Shown here one piece after another: positions 33,707 to 44,700 of a stretch of DNA of 64,000 bases (positions are counted from its first letter, which is position 1; every line of letters begins with the position of its first letter). Both the position numbers and the translations under genes were made by a program. The DNA is from Patiria pectinifera (Eukaryota > Echinodermata > Asteroidea > Valvatida > Asterinidae), in assembly GCA_029964075.1 (NCBI GenBank), contig CM057129.1, positions 24,667,430 to 24,731,429 of the forward strand, read 5' to 3'. The notes under the pieces were generated by a model. It was not told the origin of the DNA, did not search any database, and worked only from the letters and a program-made list of their open reading frames with translations.

Positions 33707-34842
33707 ATGAACACCATGTCTACGGATTCGTTGTCATCAGAGTTTGCGACATTTGACGCAGGAATAAGTGTCACTTCAGATGTGACAACTGCGTCATTGA
33801 TAGAGATCACGACACAAGGTGACGGTGACGGTCGTAACTTTCGCTTTGAAGACCCCGTACAACGGATCATCATCGGCTGCGTCTACAGCCTCGTGGCAGT
33901 CGTTGGCTTCGCCGGGAACTTCATGGTCATCCTGGCTGTCATTCTGTCAAGGAAACTCCAAAGTCGCACCAATGCCTTTGTCGTCAACTTGGCCGTAGCT
34001 GACTTACTGACTTGCTGTACTATTCCGTTCACAGCAGTGGCTCTGTTTAGCTTGGGCGGATGGCCTTCTGAATTGCCTCTTCCATTATGTTCCTTCATGG
34101 GCGGTCTCTACTTTCTTAGTCTTGGGGCAAGTATCATGAACTTGGCAGCCATTGCCATCAATCGGTATGTCCTCTTCACCAAGACGAGGTCTACCTACCG
34201 CTCCATCTACACACCTAAGAAGATTGCAGCTATGATGGTTTTTACATGGGTTCACCCAGCTCTGGTTTGCAGTTTACCTTTCGTCGGCGTCGGTATGTTT
34301 GGATATTCGGAGAAATACAAGACCTGTAACCAAGACAACTCCTTGGAAACTAGCGATCTCTTAAGCCTCCTGGGCTCAGCCCTTGTGTTCCCAATTCCTC
34401 TTATCGTCCTGGTGGTGTGCTACATCAAGATTTACCGCCACATCAAAGGCCATTTGACGAAGATGAGGAATAAAGGTGGAGATTTTGAGATGAGTGAGAT
34501 AACAAGCATCAGCGCCCGAGTAGCACACAGCTCCAAAGGAATCGGTCGGCCAGCTTCAGTAAGCGACAGGTGGAAATCACGAAGAACCTGTTTTACGTGG
34601 TCTGTGCCTTCGTTGCTTGCCTGGCTCCCTTCGCCATCGCCCTCATGATACCACCTAGCGATCCAGTCATTCCATGGACCGGGATGATCATCATCTTCAA
34701 CAGCGCTATCAACCCGGTCATCTACGGGGCCAAACACCCACACTTCAAGGAGGTGTTCCGTCACATGTTGCGGTGCCGGTACCACATGATCCCCGAATCT
34801 TCTGGATGCCTGATCTGTCTGCAAAAGATGAGATCTATTTGA
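33707..34842 (+). pseudogene. Class A GPCR unit 3 copy with a one-base deletion
   Basis: Aligned to the unit 2 receptor, the frame is intact from ATG 33707 to about 34515, in the loop between TM5 and TM6. There AGCGCCCGAG replaces AGCGCCCCGAG. The shifted frame ends at 34648 before TM6. The original frame resumes (VEITKNLFYVV, CLAPFAIAL, NPVIYGAKHPHF) to a stop at 34842, with one extra A near the end changing the tail to QKMRSI. A product truncated after TM5 would not signal. A sequencing or assembly error at the C-run is a real alternative, since the rest is well preserved. Confidence 0.75.
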
Positions 34843-34885
34843 AAAGTTTGTTTCTTCGATATACTAATCAGTATAAACCTCAGAA

Positions 34886-35168
34886 CATGGCCGTCGCCAG
34901 GATTTGTACTAGAGGGGGGCAAAGCACATTATTTCCTAACATCCTTGTTCTTTCTCTAGCATTATTCTCAATTTATCTTTTTTCAAGGATGGGCGGGGGA
35001 CATTTGCCCACCCCATCCCCATTGACACCCCTGCGGATACCAATGTTGTTAGAATGTGTTATAAGCAATATGACTTCGAGCCTTTTTTTTGGGGGGGGGG
35101 GGTCGTTTTTGTTTTTCTGCTTTTTTTGGGGCTCTCCCCCTTTGCCCTATATCCTGGCGACGTCCATG
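34886..35168. mobile_element. MITE with CATGG(G/C)CGTCGCC ends, unit 3 copy
   Basis: Same element and relative position as 27606 and 31242. The ends are slightly mutated (CATGGCCGTCGCCAGGAT and ATCCTGGCGACGTCCATG). Confidence 0.75.
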
Positions 35169-35949
35169 CCCGAGAATAATACCAAATTGTATAGTTACGG
35201 TGCTTATCCAAGAACATTACTCGGTATTTTTATTGTCTAAAATGTAAAAATCGGTTAAAAACTTTAATCTTATATAAGAATTCAGATTTATAACACGATG
35301 GCACACATTGTTCATTATATTTTATTGCTAGGAAACTCTTTTTTTTTACTGATTATTTTAAGATGAATCATTTTTTTAAGCTTGTTTGTATGAGATACAC
35401 GGGACAGATATATCACCACACAAAAGTCCCAGTTTTTATGGCGTTAGTAAACAAACTCAGTTTCGACATCATCAACAAACTCGCGACATTTTCCCGATAA
35501 GTACTTCCTCAAACGGCCAAAAGGCCTAAATTTCGAGGGGGAAAGAGCTAATTGCAGGTCAATAAAGTCTGCTACCGATTCGGCTCATAAAGAACACACA
35601 AACATTGAACTTCCTCCATGCTTTCCAGTTTTTATTAGTTTCTATTTCGATTGTATATGTAGCTCTTTCAGTCATGATATTTTGTAACCTTTATTCTATA
35701 TTTTGTCCCGAAAACCATAAACGTCTGCAGGCTGAGTTTACTGGTCTGCAGTCTGCAACCATATATTACGTGTATCCAAGATTATACACATACGTTTCAC
35801 AAATTACAGTATTACAATATTTATTTTTGTGGATTGAAGTAAGATACTTTGAATTTTCTTCCATGTTTATACGCAGAAATGGCGTCGTTCGTTACAGCAC
35901 TCTTATTGAATAAAAAAATGTGCACGTTATATGTTAACTTTCAGTTTAA

Positions 35950-36360
35950 TTTCCAAAGATAGCAGCATTATCATCCAATATGTATCAAAATAACAGCACA
36001 GACCCAGTTTTTATGGGGCTCACACAGTGTTTTAATTAACATTTTGCGCATGCACAATCCATACTTTCGTGTGTTCTCAATACGCAAAAATAATCGCAAG
36101 GCTCAGCGAAACTGTCCAAAGCCTTGGCCTAAATCCCCACGATCTTAGAAAACAACTGTAATAATTTCGTAATAATCGCAATAATTTCACCCACATTTCA
36201 TGATTCATGGCTCACGGTAATTCTTTTGTTTATAGAATTAAGAAAGGAAATTTAAGTCTGAGAACCATTTCGTTATCAACTGACGCATGTGCATTGTGTT
36301 TATTGCCTAATGTTGCAGAAAAAAATCGTGGCGAGTCGGAAGGAACTTGGGATGATGTAA
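35950..36360. other. Inverted block inside duplication unit 3
   Basis: Relative to unit 1, the DNA at 35950-36360 matches the reverse complement of about 28670-28980. TTCCAAAGATAGCAGCATTA mirrors the CTGATATCTTTGGAA end, and CGAGTCGGAAGGAA mirrors TTCCTTCCGACTCG. DNA on both sides keeps the direct orientation, so a local inversion occurred. No gene is in it. Confidence 0.65.
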
Positions 36361-36520
36361 TGATAATATACTGGATCTTGGGATTACCAAATTTGATGAA
36401 CGGCCAGGCCGCAACACGACGTCATTTTCACACCGGAGGACTATTAATTCCAAAAAAACAAACAAACCCGTATAATTTTTAGCGAAATGCACGATGTGGT
36501 TTGTCTAGTTCGAATGGTGT

Positions 36521-37160
36521 CATTTTGATTGAATCAAAAGAAAATCACAATAATTCACACTCCAGCTAACACGCCTAAATATTCCGGTCGAAAAAAACAA
36601 ACTTCGATAGGGGGAATCTAAAATTAATGAACCTTACAAGAAACTTTAAGCAAGAAAATGAAAATAGTGGGTTTTTTTTTTTGGGAGCCGTGAATTATAA
36701 ACCCTGAATATGCACAACTAAAAAGTGCAGTTAGAAAACAATTGAACATTTTTTGAAAAAAAAATCTTACTTTTGAGCCCCCCCCCCCCCCGCCAAATCC
36801 TGTGTGCGCTACTGATTCTAAGCTTGTTTATATGAGATACACGGGAAAGATATTACCACACAAAAAGTCCCAGTTTTGCTGATGGCGTTATGAAACAAAT
36901 TAACTCAATTTCGACGTTACCAACAAACCTCGCGACTTTGCCTCCGATAATTACTTCCTCAAACGGCTGAAAGGCCGAAATTTCGAGGGGAAAACAGAGC
37001 GAATCGCATGTCAATAAAGTCTGCTCCGAATTCGGCTCATAAAGATAATACAAACATTTAATAACTTCCTCGATTAAAATAGGCCTACATTGTTTATTTC
37101 TTTCTTTCTTTAGTGATATTTTGTAACCTTTATTCTCTATATTTTGTCACGAATCATAAC
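36521..37160. pseudogene. Fourth duplication unit, receptor deleted
   Basis: 36521-36745 matches the beginning of the unit (ATTCCGGTCG, the short A+T block and the region before the MITE site). 36825-37160 matches the 3' flank that follows the receptor (AAGCTTGTTTATATGAGATAC, CTCAAACGGC). The receptor and about 1.9 kb are missing between them, replaced by about 80 bases with a poly-C run and a CCAAATCCTGTGTGCG transposon-like end. No receptor coding sequence remains. Confidence 0.65.
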
Positions 37161-38790
37161 CTTCTGTGGTTTGGCTAAGGCTCACCTGCGTAAAGCGAAG
37201 AAAAACACTGAAGGGAAATAAGAAATTATCTTGCTGTTTACCAACCATTTTTATTTTAAGGCAACGCTAGGGAATAATATTAGCAAATTGGTCATGGTGG
37301 CGCTGTTTAAAACCAAGAAGGATATCTGTTTAAGCCGGGTTTTGCATGTTTTAAAGTTGTCACTGGGAAAATATGTTTACTATGAAAAACGTAGAAAAGG
37401 CCCCCGTTTTTATGCCCACTGTCCAGCTTACCCCTTCCAGTGGCGTAACTAAGGGGGGGGGGGGGAGCATGGGGAAGGCCCCCATGCCTCCTTTTAAGAA
37501 ATTGGGGAAGACAAAATTGAGCTTTCTATTGTTTTAAGCCAACCGAGTGCCCCCTCCAGAAAAATGCGGCCCACCGAGTCCCCCCAGCAATTTTGACCCC
37601 TCCCCCTTAATATTTCCCTTCGCCATTTACCTTACAATTCTCAAAGGAATACCTTACACCCCAAAACAAAACACCTTATTTCAACATAAAACTTCTTTTT
37701 CACAAACCGAAATAATTCCATAAATTTGTTCAGCAGTAATGATATACTCCTTCTTTTATTTATCAAGATATGTACAAACCTAAAACCACTTTCCCAATAA
37801 TCCATGAATAAACATAAACTTCTTGAAGATTAATTATCATAAACGTTCTTCTTACATCTACCTGCCTATGCTAAGCTTTGTACACATTTATTTTACAAAA
37901 ATGTTCAACACTCTACAAATACGTAACAAAAATATTCACAACTGCTTGAAAATTAACACTAGCTGCTTCAAAGACTTAACATTTCCGCTTTTGGATATAG
38001 AACTGTCAAGAAATTATTCACATCAGTCTTTTGGACAATATTGTCATCTTTATAATGTTTCTGGGATCTTTATTATGTTTCTGGGATGCTGTGACATTAA
38101 GCATAATTATTTGGAAAAGTTTTCCAGTAAAATAATTTTTGTTTCCACGTCAATCCACGATTACATTAGATTTAAGTAGCTTCAAAATGCATATCATCTC
38201 ATGTTCAATATGAAGAGTGTATTTTCAAAACACGATAAATGCCATTTTGTTATCTTTTAAAATCCAGCCCTCTCCTGGTTGTCTAAAGTCAGTTTCGATG
38301 GCTATTATTCATAGTTAAACACAATTTATGTACACAACAAAGCAAAAACTGTAGTTTACAAACAGCTGTTATACATATGTTCTATAAGTTTTCATCACCA
38401 TGCAACTTTTTCACTTTTTTTTTTTAAATGGATGTATCGCGTATTGGAAATAAACTCTTCATATATTCCCAGAAACAAGCATTTACATATCCTCATGTTC
38501 AACATGTTCCAACAGTTGTGTTCTCTTAGTGTATGTGTACAGAGACTCACTGAGGCCAAAATTGTACATTCACTACTGCTTTGCTCATACCAATATGAAG
38601 ATTTTCGTTTTCAATATGAATATTGGTGAGTAAAATTTTGATGAAATTATGCTCAGTTTCAGAAATAAAATTTGTCTCAAATACTGTACCTGCCTCTTAT
38701 GACATCAATAAAAAATAAATCAACTCAGAAAGATTGCAACTTCAACGGTCCATAAAAAAAATTAGTACAAGAAAATTGAGTGTCAAATAT
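37161..38790. other. Intergenic; likely 3' UTR of the bZIP gene at right
   Basis: Around 37435-37580 a poly-G run preceded by CAGTGGCGTAACTAA marks a decayed transposon end. The remainder is AT-rich. Reverse-strand AATAAA signals occur at several places (TTTATT on this strand at about 37755 and 38069), any of which could end the bZIP transcript. No separate gene is recognised. Confidence 0.45.
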
Positions 38791-41700
38791 TTACATTTCG
38801 TCTCCATGCGGGACAGTTTTTTTCGCTCGTTGTTGTTGAAATTTTGGGTTGTGGCTGGTATCCGTGCTTGACTGGTTGACGGTGCTGCCTTTTACTTCTG
38901 GAACGACAGCTGGCTTGTCAGCTGGGGCAGCATCCTGAGAAATTTTGGAGGGTACTGCCTCATTGGCTGACTTAGCATCTGCCTCAACATTCAAATCTTT
39001 TTCTGTTTCCTGATTGGCTGGCGGGACCTCTGCTGGCATCTGATAGGCTGGCTTGGCGAAGCGGCCCAATGCGATTGGTTGGTCTTCATCCAGTTGTTTC
39101 TCCTCCATGATACTAGGCTCTGTGCTCACGCTGTAAGGCCCTTCAGTTGGCATGTCGGTGTGCTTCAACGTTCTTGATTTCACTGAAAAAGAAATAATGA
39201 TTTAATTAACTCTTACCCTGCATTACATTGGGCTTTTTTAAAAGGCAAAGAATAACTCAAGCTGTGGCTTCGAGTGAAAGAAGCCATTGTTACAGGTGAT
39301 AACCAGTCACTATTCTTAAAGATTTCATAAAATGAATTTTTCTTAGGAACGTATTTTGTGCAACTTTCCACTCCTCTTCAATGAAACTATTTGATATCCC
39401 TTTTTATGTTACTAAAACTTGTTTGAAGTCATTCCCAATGATACTTGAGTGGTTAATTACAAAGTACCGAGGTAACAGGAACAGGAAAAATGTCACACAT
39501 TTGATCTTAAAAAATGACCAATATAGCTTTTTTCAATTAAACATACCCAGTGAACAGTTTCTTTGGCTGCATCCAAATTACTTGGCTATGACTGGTGGTA
39601 ACACACATGTCTATGGGAAGTGGCTGCAACCATTCCATAGGCGCATGCAAGTCGTAGCCAAGTAATATGAAGGCGGCCTTTGAACCAGGCAAAGCCGGTT
39701 ACCGGCATTTCAAGCACGACAACTTACCACCAGTTGGCTGGTATCCTGCAGGCATCTGGGCGTCTTTGGATCCGTTGAATGGATTGAAGCTTGGAGCGAT
39801 CAACAGAGCAAAAGATAACAGCAGCACCTGTTTACAGCAAAAGAAAAAGTGATTGTTAGATAAGTGAATTTCAAAAACTTGAAGTAGGACACTCAATTCA
39901 ATCTACTGCTTTTTATGAATACTCAATTTTTTATAACGGAAAATAGCTCATAACATGCCGACATTCATGTGGCGAGCATTCTTAAAAAGCGTTGCTCTTG
40001 CATTATGTCCAAGTTGTAAACACACTTTCAGTCAAAGGGAATATACAACATTTGCTTTTGCTGTGATTTTCAGAAATGGATGGATTTGGGGGATCAGTAT
40101 TTTATAGCAAAAATTGTTGCACTGACTTGTTTGAAGTTTTGTGTTCGGAGATGCTGGAAAACCAAGAAAAACAATCATGTTCCTGTAGTCTGGTTCCCCG
40201 ACCCCACTTAAGATGAAACGGAGCAATTGGTAGACGTCAGGGAATTGTAAGGTCAGGGAACCAGTCTAGCTGGCTGGTATCCGTTCATAGTTGTGTAATC
40301 AATTGCAAACAAAATGCGGATTAACTAAATATGGTAAAGTGGGAGCAGTATTTGAAAAAAAACCTATTTTTTCCAACGCTGGTCGGCCAACTTTTCTTGA
40401 AAATGACAGCACACCAGGTGCCATGATTTTACAGGATGCTTAGACTGTCAATCACTAACAGTCCAGTAAGATATTTCATAGAAATTTGGTAGTTTTGTTT
40501 CTTAATGTTTGCAAATGTTGTATATTCCCTTCAAAGGAGCACCAAATAAAATAACGTTTGACACTGACAGAAAGTTTCCAGGTGATGTTGTTATTCAGAG
40601 TAATCGGTGATTTGATCAGTAATTTTGTTCTCACCATAACACAGGTGCTGGCATGCGCTGCTTTGGTCGTCGTCTTGCTGACTAGGGACTGTAGTTTCCT
40701 CAACTGCTCCATCAGAGACCTGGAAATAACAAGGGGATCATTTTAAGAAGAGACACTAAAATACTGAAATCTACTGAGGTTCTTGGTTCCAGCTTCAAAA
40801 ACCAAGACAAGATATGGGTCTGTTCATTGGTCTGGGGTCATGTTGGTTAAAGGTTCAGCCATGGACCAAGGTTTTTTATTCCATTTTTAGCCACAGACCA
40901 CAGATCTTGGTTCTAGGTTTAGCCATATTTGTTCTAATTTAAGCCATAGACCACTGTTCTTGGTTACATTTTTAGCAAACAATTATGGTTCTTGGTTCCA
41001 GGTTTAGCCGAGATTAGTTCTTGATTCTATTCTTACTCATGAACCATGGTTCTTGGTTCTAGGTTAAACCATGGACCATGTTCCTTTTTTGAGTTCTACT
41101 CATGAACCATAGTTCTTGGTTCCAGGTTTAGCCATGAACCATGGTTCTTGGTTCCAGGTTTAGCCACGAACCATGGTTCTTAATTCAATTTGAAGTCACA
41201 GACCACAGTTCTTGGTGCCAAGATTTCTCAAGGGCCAGGGTTTTTTAGTTTCAGGTTAAGCCATGGACCACGGTCCTTGGTTCCTGGACCATGGTTCTTG
41301 GACCATGGTTCTTGGTTGCGTCTTTAGTCATTAACCATGGTTCTTGGTTCCAGGTTCATGCATGGTCCAAATTTCTTAATACCAGGTTTAACAATGAACC
41401 ATGGTTCTTGGTTCCAGATTTAGCAATGAACTGTGGTTCTTGGTTCAAGATTTAGCCCCGAACCATGGTTCTTGGTTCCAGCTTTTATCGAGGGTACATA
41501 CTTGTTCTCGTTCTCTATTTTGGCCATCTTCTTCTGCATCTCCTGGTTCTGTTTAGTGCAGAGCTGGACGCGTTGCTCCAGCCCGTCCACATAGACCTTC
41601 TTGCGTTTCCGACTATCCATGGCTGAGATCTTATTGCGAATCTTGCGTCGGACCGTCTTGAGAGATCTCTCCTCTTCCTAAGTTGCCATAGAAATAATCA

Positions 41701-44700
41701 ATTTGATTCATCAGTTTCGAGAACAAATTCAGAGTAACATTTGTTGGTAAATTCTGTTCAAAATCAAATTTAAATTCAAGAATGCCCAAAACTATTATTC
41801 AACAAAAATTAGTCTTTTTCATAATCCCAGCATTATGTAATGTCTGCGACAGAGCTTAAGTGAACAAACACGAACACATAGCTCAATGAATAAACCTGAA
41901 AATGTATTTTTCCAATCTTATACAATGTACACCTGTCATCTAGTAATGACCAAGGAGAATACAGACTAGGAGTTTTGGATTATTTCTCTGAATCATTGAT
42001 TAGAAATCATGGTTTAATTGGCTCCGTCATGGACATTACAGTTCCTTTTATAACGCTAGAATTGCCCTGCTCTTCCTAGTTTTTTACTATTCTTAAACAG
42101 CAGACATGAGTTGGGGATCAAACTCATTTTGTGCAAGACACAAACGAAGTGTTTTCTTCCAAACGCGATATATCCATTTGTAAAAAAGTGAACAATTTGC
42201 ACTTTAAAAAGTAAAAAACAGCTGTTTCTAAACTTCACTTTTCGCTTTATTGTACTCTTACACTTGTGTCCTTAAGCAAGACACTTAACCATTATTGCTT
42301 CGTCCTTCGGATGGGATGTAAAGCCATAGGTCTCGTGCGTTGTGTAATGCATGTAAAGAACCCAGTAACACTTATCGCTAAGAGAAGGGGTTTGCCCCGG
42401 TGTTTCTGACAGTGGCTGCTTAATGCGCCGCAGCACCTTGTTAACCTTATAAGCTACTACATAAAATGGGTCTCATATTTCAAATACTTCATTTACCTGT
42501 CTTTAAAATGAATTCATATTTATCAGCGCCTTGAGTACCTAATTGTTGCTAGATACGTGCGCTATATAAGACTCCGGAATATCATTATTAAATTGTCTTA
42601 AATTGTGTTAAAACTACATAACAACCATTGAAACTGACTTTTGGTAGCTAGGAGAGGGCGTGATTCTAAAAGGTAACAACACGGCATTTATTGCGTTTTG
42701 AAAATAAACTCTTTGAATGTTGACGTCAGTTTGTTACCTTAGTCAGAGGCATATCGGTGGGTAGGGTGATGTTCATTTCTCCCAGAAGCCTCTTCTCCTC
42801 ATCTGTGAGCCTTAGTTTGGGATAACTCTGAAGACAAAAGAAAACAGAAAACAGAAAAGGATAAGATTCCTGTCAAATTGATAAAATTCAGTGACAAAGC
42901 TGTTACAAATTTGCACTTTACGTGTATGGAAGAGTGAGTTTCAACGAGAAAACAGAGGAGGAAACAGCTGATTTTATGAAAAGATGATCGCTGAATAAAA
43001 AATAATGTAGTAGTTAATGCTGAAGAAATCCTTTAAATGCGTTGCCTTAAATTATCTTATTTTTTATATCCACACAAAATGGTGGATTAAGGTTTACTGA
43101 TTTTCAGAAAGGAATTTAGCTAATTATAGCAAATTTTTTGCTACAGCTGCAAAAGGAGTCTTTAAAGGTAATATACAACATTTGCTTTTGCCGTCAGAAA
43201 TGGACAGATTTGGGGGTTAGTAATTTGTATTGAAAATATTGTTACACTGCTATAGTCTTGTGTTCATAGACGCTAGAAAAACCACAAACAAAAATATTAT
43301 GCTGTTCTTGTAGACTGGTTCTCCGACCCCACTTTAGATGAAATGGCGCAATTTATAGATGTCAGGGAATTGTCAGGTCAGGGAACCAGACTAGCTGGCT
43401 TGCACCCGTTCACGGATGTGTAACCAATTGAAAACAAAATGTGCACTAACTACATTTGGTGAATTGGGGGCAGTATTAGACAATAGTCAGTTTTTTAGAA
43501 CGGCAGACCATCGTTTGATACAAATTGATACAAAAATTCCACTTTTCCTTGAAAATGACAGCACACCAGGTGCCATGATTTCACAGGATGCTTGAGACTA
43601 GTATTCACTTACGGTCAAGTGAGGTATTTCATAACAATTTGGTAGTTTTGTTTTTTAATGTTTGCACATGTTGAACATTACCTTTAAAGGGAATATACAA
43701 CATTTGCAAACATCGAAAAATAAAACTACCAAGTTTTTACGAAATACCTTACTAGGATGTTGGTAAATGACAGTCTCAAGCATCTTGTAAAATTATGGCA
43801 CCTGGTGTGAAGTCATTTTCAAGAAAATGGTATTTTTGTACACATTTCCAACGGTGGTCGGCCGACCAGCGTTGGAAAAACCTAACCATTTTTCAACTAC
43901 TGCTCCAAATTTACCATTTTTTCAGTCCAAATTTTGTTTGCTATTGGTTACATGTTCATGAACGGGTGCAGGCCAGCTAGACTGGTTCCTTTGCCTTACA
44001 ATTTTCCATCATCTATAAATTGATCCATTTTATCTTTTGTGGAGTCAGGGAACCAGACTACTTGAACATTTTTGTTTTTCTTGGTTTTTCCAACCTTTTC
44101 GAACTCAAAACTTCAAAAATGTCAGTGTAACAATATTCGATCTATAATACTAACCCCTCAAATAGTTCATTTCTGAAAATTACAGCAAAAGCCAATGATG
44201 TACATTCCCTTTAAATAACAACCAGTATTAATTATCAAATACTTATTATCAACTTCAGAAGGAATTTAGCCAATTTTTAGCTTCAATTACCAGAGCAGTC
44301 TTTAAGTAATAACGAGTATTAATTATCAAATATTAATGACTATTGACCACTGACATACCGAGTCTGTCGTTGAGATGATTCTGGTCGTTGTTGTGGCGCT
44401 CATCGTTTTGACATCTTGTACTGTCATAGGTAGTGTGGAGCTCTTAGACTCATCCGATGTCAGCTCAAGATCCCAATCAAATCCAGCTGTTAAATAACGA
44501 GAAAAAAACAAACAAGTCTCGTTATAATGGTCACTATCACATTTGAATGAGTCATTTCCACAAATTAAAATATTTGGTGGCACAGGAGGAAGAGCACATG
44601 CAAATGTTAGTTAACTGAGAAAACGAAGAAAATGAAATAATTGTTTATTTCTACTTATAAAAAAATGAAGTTTAATTATATATTTATTGATAAAGCATAA

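Larger units (their letters stand above)
32810..36520. repeat. Segmental duplication unit 3 (frameshifted receptor + flanks)
   Basis: Third tandem unit, more diverged, especially in its 3' flank after 35.3 kb. It has the MITE at the same site as unit 2, a receptor with a frameshift, and an inverted block at about 35950-36360. Units 2 and 3 share the MITE and so form a pair to the exclusion of unit 1. Confidence 0.8.

Noticed and set aside
42721-42728. TGACGTCA beside the splice donor of bZIP exon 4 as an autoregulatory site
   Set aside because: It is intronic with no promoter context, so it is counted only in the overall CRE tally.
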